Assembly: GCF_030546805.1 (NCBI RefSeq) | Contig: NZ_JAUOPC010000004.1 | Coordinates: forward strand, 372,001-436,000 | Length of the DNA stretch: 64,000 bases | Origin: Cyclobacterium sp. 1_MG-2023 | GTDB lineage: Bacteria > Bacteroidota > Bacteroidia > Cytophagales > Cyclobacteriaceae | Direction of reading: 5' to 3' | Part shown: piece by piece, positions 46,719-55,847 of the stretch | Layout of the letters: every line of letters starts with the position of its first letter | How positions within the stretch are numbered: the stretch's first letter is position 1 | Notes under the pieces: generated by a model | The model's input: only the letters and a program-made list of their open reading frames with translations | The model's database searches: none | What the model was told of the DNA's origin: nothing | Made by a program: the position numbers and the translations under genes

Positions 46719-47222
46719 CTATTTGGTTTTAGCCATTTCCTTTATTAATAGGGTGTTCCATTTTTGAATCAAAGGCCATTCTCCGGATAAATCAGAATTT
46801 TTTTCACCATCAAAGAAACACAAATGGGACTTTTCTACGGCTGTCCCCTTTTGATGGACAATTAATGCTAAACTATCAATTACTTCCACTTTATTTGAAC
46901 CTTTTCCTACATGATGATTTTGTTTTTGAAGGTCAATATGTGAAATATTGTCAGTTGCAATCAATTTGAATTTTATATCAGCTTCCAAATCCATGTAGAG
47001 CAACTTGTGCTTTCCAGTGTCAAGACCGATGGCATATGTTCCTCTCCAAAAATCAAAATTGTCCAATACCAAACCTTGCTTATTGGCTTCATCCATAAAC
47101 TGTTGTTGCTTGGATTTATTAATATTGGACTGCTTTTTCTTACTGATATATATTGGAGCAATAAATGCTACGATAGCCGCTAAGGAAATTCCTAAGCTGA
47201 TTGGTTCTATGTCAATGATCAT
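46719..47222 (-). CDS. hypothetical protein with N-terminal membrane segment
   Basis: 167 residues. One membrane helix (SLGISLAAIVAFIAPIYI), then a Lys-rich linker and a soluble domain with strands LLYMDLEADIKFKLI and DSLALIVHQKG. No family recognised. The domain could face the cytoplasm. Starts after a 356-bp gap. Confidence 0.7.
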   Translation of the reverse strand: MIIDIEPISLGISLAAIVAFIAPIYISKKKQSNINKSKQQQFMDEANKQGLVLDNFDFWRGTYAIGLDTGKHKLLYMDLEADIKFKLIATDNISHIDLQKQNHHVGKGSNKVEVIDSLALIVHQKGTAVEKSHLCFFDGEKNSDLSGEWPLIQKWNTLLIKEMAKTK

Positions 47223-47578
47223 TTTTTTAATTATTTAATAAGTTAAAAAGAACAATAGCTATAGGGGAAAGAAATGTTGATAAAAGGGTCCCCTTGGTTT
47301 ATCAATGCCTACTTTTGTAGGCAAACCGAAGTGAGAAGATCCTGAATACAAAACCTTCTATTAAGAATAAAACCAGCTATTGTTTAAGGAATAATTTGTC
47401 TTAATTTCCAAGGATGCAGAGGTGGCTTACAGTTATTCTCTGGAACAAGTCCAAGGAAAAGTAATGGCAAGTCAACCTTCACCTATATTGCTTAATGAAA
47501 TTAGACTTACAGTAAATCCTATTTTTACCAAAAGGTTAAAAACCGGGTTTAAATGCATGGCAATAAGTTCCGGCTTGA
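47223..47578. other. intergenic region with a short hairpin, no convincing gene
   Basis: GCCTAC-TTTT-GTAGGC (47307-47322) is a perfect 6-bp hairpin. An open frame of about 64 codons on the plus strand (47422-47616) lacks family features or a start context, and I do not consider it a gene. Confidence 0.4.
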
Positions 47579-47932
47579 TTACCAAAAAGAATGGAAAGGA
47601 AAAAGTATCTGTTTAAAATAATGATAAGAGACCCAGGTATAGGGACTCAAGCTTTTTTTGCTCAATAAAGGACCAATGGTCCAAGTAAACTCTTGGTTCT
47701 TTGTTCCTGCAAATAAACCGTCATTTAAAATATTCTTGAAGGTATCCCCTTCTTCATAAATCGTAGGAAGCCCGAAAAAATCCACGAAACCAAGTTGGTT
47801 TACATAGGCCTTATTTTGATGGTTACCGTCAGTTACTTTGACCGGAGTAAAGGGCAATAAAAATGACCATACCAATATCGCTGCAGATAGGAATAAGGTC
47901 AAATGTATTTTTATTGCTTTTGTTGTTTTCAT
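47579..47932 (-). CDS. small hypothetical membrane-anchored protein
   Basis: 117 residues from the ATG at 47932 (MKTTKAIKIHLTLFLSAAIL); a longer in-frame start adds a low-complexity extension that does not look coding. One N-terminal membrane segment or uncleaved signal, then a short soluble region (NKAYVNQLGFVDFFGLPTIYEEGD). No family recognised. Confidence 0.6.
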   Translation of the reverse strand: MKTTKAIKIHLTLFLSAAILVWSFLLPFTPVKVTDGNHQNKAYVNQLGFVDFFGLPTIYEEGDTFKNILNDGLFAGTKNQEFTWTIGPLLSKKSLSPYTWVSYHYFKQILFPFHSFW

Positions 47933-48288
47933 TCGTACACCAAATTTACTGATTTTTATTGTTAATGGACTTTTAAAAAAATATATAATTGGGAAATAAT
48001 TTTTAAATAGAATGTTTGGAGGTGGTTTGCTTTTGAAATCCATGCCTTTTAAGCAGATTTTAGAGGTAATATCCATTTGAAACCAATTACTTATTTGTTT
48101 TAGTATTAGGTACTTATAAACGATAGAAATGGTCCTTCAAAGCATTGAGGCAATTTACCTATGATCCTATAAAAATTAAGCTTTCTGTGAAGATGAAACT
48201 CTCCATTGAAAGCTTAGCAAATTTCCTATTTTCTACAGAAATGGGTATAAAATGTTAAGTTAAAAAATCAAAAAAGTTTGAAAAAAAA

Positions 48289-48311
48289 GCTGCCACTAAT
48301 TTGTGGCAGCT
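48289..48311 (-). terminator. terminator of the small lipoprotein gene
   Basis: AGCTGCCAC (48289-48297) pairs perfectly with GTGGCAGCT (48303-48311); on the minus strand TTTTTTTTCAAACTTTTTT follows. Confidence 0.88.
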
Positions 48312-48321
48312 AAGGTGCATA

Positions 48322-48498
48322 TTATTGCTCTGTAATTTCTATTTCTTCCAACTCAATGGAATCTTCAGAATCCAAAGGTAGTGACTCATTTTCGAATTCT
48401 TCAACAGAATTTTCGATTTGTGAATCTACTGGTTTTTTGCCGCAGGAGGCCAGTTGGCTAGCTACGACGATCATCATTACAACGATGCTTGTTTTCAT
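48322..48498 (-). CDS. small acidic lipoprotein
   Basis: 58 residues read from the ATG at 48498 to the stop at 48322-48324. MKTSIVVMMIVVASQLASC is a complete lipoprotein signal with lipobox LASC, followed by GKKPVDSQIENSVEEF and an acidic tail ending ELEEIEITEQ. A strong terminator lies 10 bp after the stop, which supports it being a true gene. No family recognised; an acidic tail of this type is usual in small envelope lipoproteins. Confidence 0.75.
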   Translation of the reverse strand: MKTSIVVMMIVVASQLASCGKKPVDSQIENSVEEFENESLPLDSEDSIELEEIEITEQ

Positions 48499-48760
48499 TT
48501 TTTTTGTTTTTCTTTTATTTATCCTTAGATATCAATGCCACATTAAAAACTATGCCAAAAAATTAAATTCAAGGAGAAAGAGAAAAGTATTTTTTAATCC
48601 TTTCTAGAGGGCTATGGTTTCTTTGATTGGGTTAGAATTATTTGCCAATTTAATAGGTGAAAATATCGCCATGGCAGGCGATAATTTAAGGTATTGGATA
48701 TGGAGGAAGGTTAAAAAATAATGGTTTTGCTTTTAAAGGGTAAATAACTATTTTAACGAA

Positions 48761-51169
48761 ATGATTTTGATAAAGGGGAGTAAAATATTTTGGGTAACAC
48801 CTTTTTTAGGATGGTTAATTTTAGTGGCTGTATCCATAGCTTGCAAAGAAAACCGAAGTCATGATGTTTTTGAATTTCCTGACCAAATCAGTTATAACCT
48901 TCATGTAAGACCGATCTTATCTGAAAATTGTTTCACCTGTCATGGTCCGGATGCCAATAAACGAGAAGCGGGTCTCCGATTAGATATCGCTTCGGAAGCT
49001 TATGCAGCCTTAAAGGAAAGTCCCGGCAAACATGCCATTATTCCCGGTTCTTCTATAGAATCGTTGGCATTTAGTAGAATGATTTCATCAGACCCGAAAG
49101 AGAAAATGCCACCTCCGGCATCCAATTTGAAACTAAGTGATCATCAGATCGAGTTAATTAAAAAATGGATAGATGCGGGAGCTGTGTATGAGCCTCATTG
49201 GGCCTTTGTTCCTCCCACAAAGACGCCTCTTCCGAAAGTGAAAAATGAGGATTGGGCACAGAATGAAATAGATTACTTTATATTAAGTAAGATGGAGGAG
49301 AAAGGTTTGGATCCTTCAGCAATGTCGGATGGCCTGACCCTTATGAGAAGGCTATATTTTGATTTAATTGGCTTGCCACCAAGTTCGGAAGTTTTGGATA
49401 ATTTGGAAGAAAATGGCATGGATCCGGAAGCAGTAATAGACCGATTGTTTAAGTCAGCTGCTTATGGAGAGAAAATGGCAGTTTCCTGGATGGATGTGTC
49501 TCGATATGCCGATAGCCATGGTTACCAAGATGATTATTACCGGACGCAATGGCCTTGGCGGGATTGGGTCATTCATGCATTTAACAAAAACATGCCCTAT
49601 GACCAATTTATTACCTGGCAACTGGCAGGGGACTTGCTTCCCAATGCAAGTAAAGAACAATTGTTGGCCACAGGTTTTAACCGGAACCATAAAATTACAG
49701 AAGAGTCCGGAGCCATTGATGAAGAGTACCGTGTTATGTATGCGATTGACCGAACCAATACCTTGGGTAAGGCCATGCTTGGAGTTACCTTGGAATGTGC
49801 CCAATGTCATGATCATAAATACGATCCAATTTCCCAAAAAGAATATTTTCAGACCTATGCCTTTTTTAATACTGTTGCTGAATGGGGCATAGAAGAAAAA
49901 ACGCCGGGTTTCTCTAAGAAAAGTCCGGCGAAATATCCCTTGATGGAAATTAGCGATAAAGATGTCAAAGAACTGCTTCAATTCATTAATATGCCTGATA
50001 GTGTTGCTAGAGTAAATAGGTTGATGGCAGGAATGACCAAAGGAACCAATTACAATTCTTTACTTGATGAAGCCAAGGTGCTTAAGGTTGCAGTTATGGG
50101 GGAGTTGGATAGCACTCGAAATACCTATATATTGGAGAGGGGAGCCTATGATGCACACGGCGAAAAAGTAGAACCGGGGGTTCCCGCTTCCATACTACCT
50201 TTTCCTGACAGTCTTTCTAAAAATAGGTTAGGGTTATCAAAATGGTTGTTTGATAAGAATAACCCATTGACTGCAAGGGTTTTTGTAAACAGAATCTGGC
50301 AAGAACTTTTCGGTGTAGGAATAGTAAATACTCCCGGAGATTTTGGATTGCAAGGTAATTTACCCATCAATCAGGAATTACTAGATTGGTTGGCTGTGGA
50401 CTTTATTGCGCATGGCTGGGATATACAATACTTATTAAAGAAGATCATGCTTTCCTCTACTTACCAACAATCTTCAATTGTCAAAAAGGAGCATTTAACG
50501 CTTGATCCGGAAAACAAGTATTTGGCCAGATTCCCTAGGCTCAGGTTAAAAGCAGAAGAAATAAGGGATTTAATATTGGCAAGTAGTGGGTTGCTAAATA
50601 AAGAAATAGGAGGGCCGTCTGTAAAGACCTATCAGCCCGAAGGCTTATGGGAGGCAGCCACCTCAGGTAGAGGTAATCTTTCCAAATTTCAATTGGATAC
50701 CGGGAAATACCTTTATAGAAGGGGTTTGTATACTTTTATCAAGAGGACCGTTCCTCCGCCCAATATGATGTTATTTGATGCAAGTAACAGGGATGCCTGC
50801 GAGGTGGAAAGGTTGAAAACCAGTACCCCATTACAGGCTTTGGTGATGATGAATGATCCTGTGGTATTGGAGGCTTCCAGGGTATTTGCTGCCAGATTAT
50901 TAAAAAAGGATCCAAAACCTGAAAAAGGAATAGCTTATGCTTTCTACAGTATTATTGGCAGAAAACCTGATGAAACAGAACGGAAAATATTGAGCAAACA
51001 TTTGACAAGCTTTTTGGAAGAATATAGTAGTGATAATAAAAAAGCTAAAAAGATAGTTGATGTAGGAAGGTATCCTTTAATGGATGATATACCGGTCGAA
51101 AAACATGCAGCTTTGGCACAGGTAATCACGCTTATTTATAATTTGGAAGCCAGCATTACGAAAGCTTAA
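48761..51169 (+). CDS. PSD1 (DUF1549/DUF1553) protein with cytochrome c-like domain, lipoprotein
   Basis: 802 residues; lipobox SIAC (Cys28). Order: planctomycete cytochrome c domain with the haem motif CFTCH (Cys57, Cys60, His61) and MPPPASNLKLS; DUF1549 (ADSHGYQDDYYRTQWPWRDWV); a second CxxCH, CAQCHDHKYDPI; then DUF1553 (LARFPRLRLKAEEIRDLILASSGLL, LKTSTPLQALVMMNDPVVLEASR). This architecture is best known from Planctomycetes, where it co-occurs with DUF1501. Function is unproven. Followed 3 bp later by its DUF1501 partner. The signal and haem motifs predict an exported protein. Confidence 0.92.
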   Translation: MILIKGSKIFWVTPFLGWLILVAVSIACKENRSHDVFEFPDQISYNLHVRPILSENCFTCHGPDANKREAGLRLDIASEAYAALKESPGKHAIIPGSSIESLAFSRMISSDPKEKMPPPASNLKLSDHQIELIKKWIDAGAVYEPHWAFVPPTKTPLPKVKNEDWAQNEIDYFILSKMEEKGLDPSAMSDGLTLMRRLYFDLIGLPPSSEVLDNLEENGMDPEAVIDRLFKSAAYGEKMAVSWMDVSRYADSHGYQDDYYRTQWPWRDWVIHAFNKNMPYDQFITWQLAGDLLPNASKEQLLATGFNRNHKITEESGAIDEEYRVMYAIDRTNTLGKAMLGVTLECAQCHDHKYDPISQKEYFQTYAFFNTVAEWGIEEKTPGFSKKSPAKYPLMEISDKDVKELLQFINMPDSVARVNRLMAGMTKGTNYNSLLDEAKVLKVAVMGELDSTRNTYILERGAYDAHGEKVEPGVPASILPFPDSLSKNRLGLSKWLFDKNNPLTARVFVNRIWQELFGVGIVNTPGDFGLQGNLPINQELLDWLAVDFIAHGWDIQYLLKKIMLSSTYQQSSIVKKEHLTLDPENKYLARFPRLRLKAEEIRDLILASSGLLNKEIGGPSVKTYQPEGLWEAATSGRGNLSKFQLDTGKYLYRRGLYTFIKRTVPPPNMMLFDASNRDACEVERLKTSTPLQALVMMNDPVVLEASRVFAARLLKKDPKPEKGIAYAFYSIIGRKPDETERKILSKHLTSFLEEYSSDNKKAKKIVDVGRYPLMDDIPVEKHAALAQVITLIYNLEASITKA

Positions 51170-51172
51170 ATT

Positions 51173-52630
51173 ATGGAAAAAGAAATATTGGATCATGGGT
51201 TGAATCTAAATAGGAGGCATTTTCTTTCCAAGCTGAGCTTGGGTTTGGGAAGTGCAGCTTTAGGCTCTCTTTTAATCCCCGATTTATTTAGAGGTAATAA
51301 TTTTGGAGGTAATGGTGAATTGGGGAAAAGTTTGCCCCATTTTGCCCCTAAAGCCAAAAGGGTGATCTATCTGTTTCAAAATGGCGCCCCATCTCAGCTG
51401 GAATCTTTTGACTTCAAACCTAAGCTTCGGGATTTGTGGGGGCAGGAGTTACCGGATTCTATTCGACAAGGACAAAGGCTTACAGGAATGACTGCCAGTC
51501 AAAGCAGTTTTCCAATGGTAGGGTCTTTTTGTGATTTTCAGCAATATGGACAAGCCAGGGCTTGGGTGAGTTCCCTGTTTCCGCATACTGCAAAGATTGT
51601 CGATGACATTTGCATCATAAAATCCATGCATACCGAAGCCATCAATCATGATCCTGCGCTAACTTTTTTCCAAACCGGAGCCCAACAAGGAAACCGACCT
51701 AGTATGGGCTCTTGGCTGAGTTATGGGCTTGGTAGTGAGAATAATAATCTACCTGCTTTTACAGTATTGCTATCTAAAGGTAATGGCAATGGACAGGGTG
51801 TCTACGCGAAGCTATGGAGCAACGGTTTTTTGCCATCGGCACATCAGGGTGTGCAGTTTAGCAATGGGGAGGATCCGGTACTTTATCTCAATGATCAGCA
51901 AGGAATGACCAAGGCCGATAGGAGGAAAATGCTCGACAACTTAGCAGCCTTAAATCACCATGCCTATGAAAAAATCGGAGACCCGGAGATTCAGGCCAAA
52001 GTAGCCCAATATGAGTTGGCCTATAGAATGCAGACGGCTGTTCCTGAAGCCACAGACTTGTCTAAGGAACCGGATAGTGTTTTTGAAATGTATGGGGAGG
52101 ATAGCCGTAAACCGGGGACTTTTGCAGCAAACTGTTTGTTGGCACGTAAGCTTTCTGAGTCCGGTGTGCGATTTGTTCAACTTTATCATCAAGGTTGGGA
52201 TCAGCATGGAAACCTTCCTAATGAAATGACCGTACAGGCTAAGGATGTGGACCAAGCTTCTGCTGCTTTGGTAAAAGACTTAAAACAGCGTGGATTGCTT
52301 GACGAAACCTTGGTGATTTGGGGAGGAGAATTTGGTCGGACCAATTATTCACAGGGTCGATTAACCCAAGACAATTATGGTAGAGACCACCATCCCAGGT
52401 GTTTTAGTATTTGGATGGCCGGTGGAGGGATAAAACCTGGTATAGTTTATGGGGCGACTGATGACTTGGGCTATAATATCACAGAAAACCCGGTGCACGT
52501 TCATGATTTTCAAGCTACTGTATTGCATCAGCTTGGATTAGACCATGAACGGTTGACATATAGGCATCTGGGGCGTAAATTCCGACTTACTGATGTCTCT
52601 GGACAAGTGATTAAAGAATTGTTGGTTTGA
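51173..52630 (+). CDS. DUF1501 TAT-exported protein
   Basis: 485 residues; TAT-like start with NRRHFLSKLSLGLGSAALG. The DUF1501 domain, a sulfatase/phosphatase-superfamily relative, shows VIYLFQNGAPSQLESFDFKP, TEAINHDPALTFFQTG, GVRFVQLYHQGWDQHGNLP, VIWGGEFGRTNYSQG and GRDHHPRCFSIWMAGGGIKPG. Metal-ligand Asp/His residues are present. Co-transcribed with PSD1; the pair is expected to act together at or beyond the cytoplasmic membrane on an unknown, possibly glycan-derived substrate (inference). Confidence 0.93.
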   Translation: MEKEILDHGLNLNRRHFLSKLSLGLGSAALGSLLIPDLFRGNNFGGNGELGKSLPHFAPKAKRVIYLFQNGAPSQLESFDFKPKLRDLWGQELPDSIRQGQRLTGMTASQSSFPMVGSFCDFQQYGQARAWVSSLFPHTAKIVDDICIIKSMHTEAINHDPALTFFQTGAQQGNRPSMGSWLSYGLGSENNNLPAFTVLLSKGNGNGQGVYAKLWSNGFLPSAHQGVQFSNGEDPVLYLNDQQGMTKADRRKMLDNLAALNHHAYEKIGDPEIQAKVAQYELAYRMQTAVPEATDLSKEPDSVFEMYGEDSRKPGTFAANCLLARKLSESGVRFVQLYHQGWDQHGNLPNEMTVQAKDVDQASAALVKDLKQRGLLDETLVIWGGEFGRTNYSQGRLTQDNYGRDHHPRCFSIWMAGGGIKPGIVYGATDDLGYNITENPVHVHDFQATVLHQLGLDHERLTYRHLGRKFRLTDVSGQVIKELLV

Positions 52631-52671
52631 TCGAATGCCCTGCAATTCCTGTGAAAAACAAGCGGGTTTTT

Positions 52672-52679
52672 TAACTTTG
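52672..52679 (+). promoter_or_regulatory. -7 box upstream of the aldo-keto reductase pair
   Basis: TAACTTTG matches TAnnTTTG exactly; TGTG at 52650-52653 is a 3/4 match for the -33 element at 18 bp. Predicted 5' leader about 70 nt. Confidence 0.5.
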
Positions 52680-52754
52680 CTAAATAAAATCAGTTTAATT
52701 AGATTTGATCAAGAAGTGATTCATCTGCTTCATCTATCCATATAATTTATTAGA

Positions 52755-53711
52755 ATGAAAAACTTATTATTTGAAAACGGGGACAAAATGCCATCCCTAG
52801 GGCTAGGAACATGGAAATCTAAACCAAATGAAGTCTATGAAGCAGTGCTTCACGCCATAGAGGTAGGGTATCGGCACATCGATTGTGCTTATGTATATAA
52901 AAATGAAAGTGAGATTGGGCAGGCTATTAGTGAGGCCATTGCTAAAGGATTGGTTAAAAGAGAGGATCTGTGGATCACCTCCAAGTTATGGAATGATGCT
53001 CACCTGCCACAAGATGTGCTGCCTGCCATCCAAAATAGTCTAAAGGATTTACAATTGGATTATCTTGATTTGTATTTGGTTCATTGGCCTGTAGCTTTAA
53101 AAAAAGGCGTAGGCTTACCCTCAGACCCTAGCGAATTTTTAACCAAAGAACAAGCCCCTTTAGCGGATACTTGGGCTGAAATGGAAAAACTACATAGAGA
53201 AGGCTTGACGCGTCAAATTGGTGTTTCCAACTTCAATTCTGCAAAAATTGAAACCCTGAAGGAAAATGCTTCCATAATGCCAACGGTGAACCAAATAGAG
53301 TTTCATCCTTACCTGCCACAAGAGAAGTTAAAAGAATATTGTGACCAAAATGGCATCCACATTACCGGCTATGGGCCTCTTGGTGCTGCCTATAGGGTTG
53401 CTGATAATGAGGTGGATCATCCCATTTTACTAGAGAACAAAGCATTGAAAGAGATTGCTGCGAAACATTCAGCGACAGTGGCACAAGTAGTTCTTGCTTG
53501 GGCCATTGAGAAAGGGGTATCGGTAGTGCCCAAATCTGTTAATTTTAATCGAATAGAAGAGAATTTTGCTGCAGGCAATTTATCCCTAGACGAAGAAGAT
53601 ATGAAAATAATAAGTAACCTTGGCGGTCCCTATCGTTATACGCATGGCAGTGCTTGGGTAGGTGAAATCAGTCCTTATGATTTTTCTGACATTTGGGAAG
53701 AATGTCTATAA
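52755..53711 (+). CDS. aldo-keto reductase, first of a tandem pair
   Basis: 318-residue NADPH-dependent TIM-barrel reductase. Catalytic tetrad Asp43, Tyr48, Lys77, His110 seen in HIDCAYVYKNE, ITSKLWN and DLYLVHWP; cofactor segment VPKSVNFNRIEEN. Reduces aldehydes or aldoses to alcohols. The paralogous gene 32 bp downstream is of identical length with the tetrad at the same positions, so the pair arose by tandem duplication. Likely role in sugar or aldehyde detoxification. Confidence 0.95.
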   Translation: MKNLLFENGDKMPSLGLGTWKSKPNEVYEAVLHAIEVGYRHIDCAYVYKNESEIGQAISEAIAKGLVKREDLWITSKLWNDAHLPQDVLPAIQNSLKDLQLDYLDLYLVHWPVALKKGVGLPSDPSEFLTKEQAPLADTWAEMEKLHREGLTRQIGVSNFNSAKIETLKENASIMPTVNQIEFHPYLPQEKLKEYCDQNGIHITGYGPLGAAYRVADNEVDHPILLENKALKEIAAKHSATVAQVVLAWAIEKGVSVVPKSVNFNRIEENFAAGNLSLDEEDMKIISNLGGPYRYTHGSAWVGEISPYDFSDIWEECL

Positions 53712-53743
53712 TTCAAACATAAATTTTAATAAAGAAATTAAGC

Positions 53744-54700
53744 ATGAAATACATCACATTTAAAAACCAAGATAAAATGCCTATGCTGGGCTTGGGAACT
53801 TGGAAATCCGGACCAGGTGAAGTCTATCAGGCTGTGCTCTGGGCAATTGAAGCTGGTTACAGGCATATTGATTGTGCAGCCATCTATCAAAATGAAAAAG
53901 AGGTGGGAGATGCTTTACAAAAAGCCTTTGAAGAGGGAATTGTCAAAAGAGAAGAGCTTTGGATTACTTCTAAGCTTTGGAACAATGCCCATGAGTTGGA
54001 TAAAGTTGAAGGAGGTATTCAGCAGACTTTGGCAGACTTGCAGTTGGATTATTTGGACCTTTACCTAATCCATTGGCCGATTTCTTTAAAGGATGGGGTA
54101 ACCTTTCCGGGTACTGGAGAAGATTTTCTTGATTACAAAACCGTTCCCCTTTCAGAAACTTGGAAAGGAATGGAGGCACTAAAAGAAAAAGGCTTGACAA
54201 AGCATATAGGGGTGTCCAATTTTAATATTGCAAAGCTAAAAGAAGTTCAACTCAATTGCAGTATTGCACCTGAAATGAATCAGATAGAGCTGCATCCGTA
54301 TTTACCCCAAAATGGACTGGTGGATTATTGCAAGCAAAATGGGATAAATGTTACGGCCTATTCTCCTTTAGGCTCGGCTGACAGACCAAAAGCCAGACAA
54401 AAAGATAGCGACCCTATTTTAATGGAGCATAAAGTTTTCAAAGACTTGGCTGAAAAGCATGCTTGTTCAGTCGCACAAATTCTTATCGCTTGGTCATTGC
54501 ATAGAGACATCGCAGTTATTCCAAAGTCAGCAAATAAAGAAAGAATTGCCGCAAACCTTAAATCTAAGGACATTGAGCTTTCGGCAGATGACTTAAAGAA
54601 GATCGATTCAATTGAAGGGCACCATAGATACATTGATGGCACGTTCTTCACAGAGGTTCCCGGTAGTCCTTTTGAGCAATCGGATCTTTGGGAGGGTTAA
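53744..54700 (+). CDS. aldo-keto reductase, second of the tandem pair
   Basis: 318 residues with the same tetrad (Asp43, Tyr48, Lys77, His110: HIDCAAIYQNE, ITSKLWN, DLYLIHWP) and cofactor segment IPKSANKERIAAN. Sequence diverged from the first copy across the substrate loops (GTGEDFLDYKTVPLSE versus PSDPSEFLTKEQAPLAD), suggesting different substrate preference. Co-transcribed with the first copy. Followed by a hairpin about 65 bp downstream. Confidence 0.95.
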   Translation: MKYITFKNQDKMPMLGLGTWKSGPGEVYQAVLWAIEAGYRHIDCAAIYQNEKEVGDALQKAFEEGIVKREELWITSKLWNNAHELDKVEGGIQQTLADLQLDYLDLYLIHWPISLKDGVTFPGTGEDFLDYKTVPLSETWKGMEALKEKGLTKHIGVSNFNIAKLKEVQLNCSIAPEMNQIELHPYLPQNGLVDYCKQNGINVTAYSPLGSADRPKARQKDSDPILMEHKVFKDLAEKHACSVAQILIAWSLHRDIAVIPKSANKERIAANLKSKDIELSADDLKKIDSIEGHHRYIDGTFFTEVPGSPFEQSDLWEG

Positions 54701-54763
54701 TAAACTACTCGTTTTATTGTATTAAATAAAAAAAAGGGTGTTTTAATTATAATGAACTTCAAT

Positions 54764-54791
54764 ATGGGCGGGTAGAGCAGGATCCGCCCAT
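54764..54791 (+). terminator. probable terminator after the aldo-keto reductases
   Basis: ATGGGCGG (54764-54771) pairs perfectly with CCGCCCAT (54784-54791), followed by TTAATTTCC; the T-tract is interrupted, so strength is uncertain. Confidence 0.6.
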
Positions 54792-55287
54792 TTAATTTCC
54801 GGAATAGCCAAAACTGATTAATGTGTATTTTTAAAGTATTTGAAAAATTAGCCTATACTTATTCAAAAAAATTAACAAACCACTACTAAAACACATAAAT
54901 TTTCAATTTGAATAAAAATGTTTTAATTTTGTGGCTAGTTCAGAACTAACTTGTAAATACAAAGGTTAGGTTTGATTATTTATCAATATGCAATTGCTTG
55001 TTTAAGCCGGCTTCTTACATGAATTTCCAATTTTATAAGTGCCAAGCAAATCAGTTGACTAGAGGTGTTTGGGAATTAAGGGGGTGAACTATTTGTTTTG
55101 TTCAATTAGGGATTACAGCAATTTTATCTTAACTTAAAAAATAGGAGTGAATGATAATTACAATTCATGTTGGCACTATTCCATAGATTAGTTCAAGTAC
55201 ACATCAATGCGGGAAAATTTATACGCCCGAAAAATAGTATATAAAAGTTGGGGATTTTGATAGTCATATTTTAGAACAATAGATAAA
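54792..55287. other. ~500-bp intergenic region, no gene
   Basis: AT-rich; no reading frame, repeat or clear promoter box that I can support. It likely contains the promoter of the receiver-domain gene. Confidence 0.4.
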
Positions 55288-55716
55288 ATGAAATCAGCAC
55301 ATATTTTATTGGTAGAAGACAATGAAGGTGATATTTTTTTAACACTTGAAGCTTTAAAAGAAAGTGAAATAGAAAACAAAGTAAGTATAGCACGTGATGG
55401 ACAGGAGGCCTTGGATTTTATTTTTAAAACCAATGGTTTTGAGCAACAAACTACCCCTGATTTAATTATCCTTGATGTAAACCTTCCTAAAAAAAGTGGG
55501 CATGAGGTATTGCTTGAACTAAAGCAACACGATAACTACAAAAAAATCCCTGTCGTTATTCTGTCAACTTCCAGCTCTAAAAAAGATATTGATTTATCGT
55601 ATCAGAATTATGCAAATTGCTACATTACCAAACCTGCGGAGGTTGCTGATTTTCTAAAGACAATTGCATCTATACAAAATTATTGGTTTGAAACCGCTTC
55701 TTTACCTGTTAATTGA
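55288..55716 (+). CDS. single-domain response regulator (CheY-like, Rcp1 type)
   Basis: 142 residues; a stand-alone receiver domain with Glu10/Asp11 acid pocket, phospho-Asp63 (LIILDVNLP), Thr/Ser94-95 region (LSTSSS) and Lys115 (TKPAEV). No output domain, so it must act by protein contact, as do Rcp1-like regulators of bacteriophytochromes or histidine kinases. No kinase gene is adjacent. A terminator-like hairpin lies downstream at 55867. Confidence 0.92.
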   Translation: MKSAHILLVEDNEGDIFLTLEALKESEIENKVSIARDGQEALDFIFKTNGFEQQTTPDLIILDVNLPKKSGHEVLLELKQHDNYKKIPVVILSTSSSKKDIDLSYQNYANCYITKPAEVADFLKTIASIQNYWFETASLPVN

Positions 55717-55847
55717 CCTGCCTGAAAATTTCAATTCAAGGATACAACTTGCTCTTTTTTATCTTGTATTAGTAATAAAATTACAGCATTCTTATTTGTT
55801 AAATGCATTGATTTGGGTATATTCTATCCGGAAAAAATTGGATAAGA

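Noticed and set aside
47422-47616. Possible 64-codon gene on the plus strand
   Set aside because: No recognisable motif or signal, overlaps the end of a minus-strand gene, and lacks promoter or terminator features.
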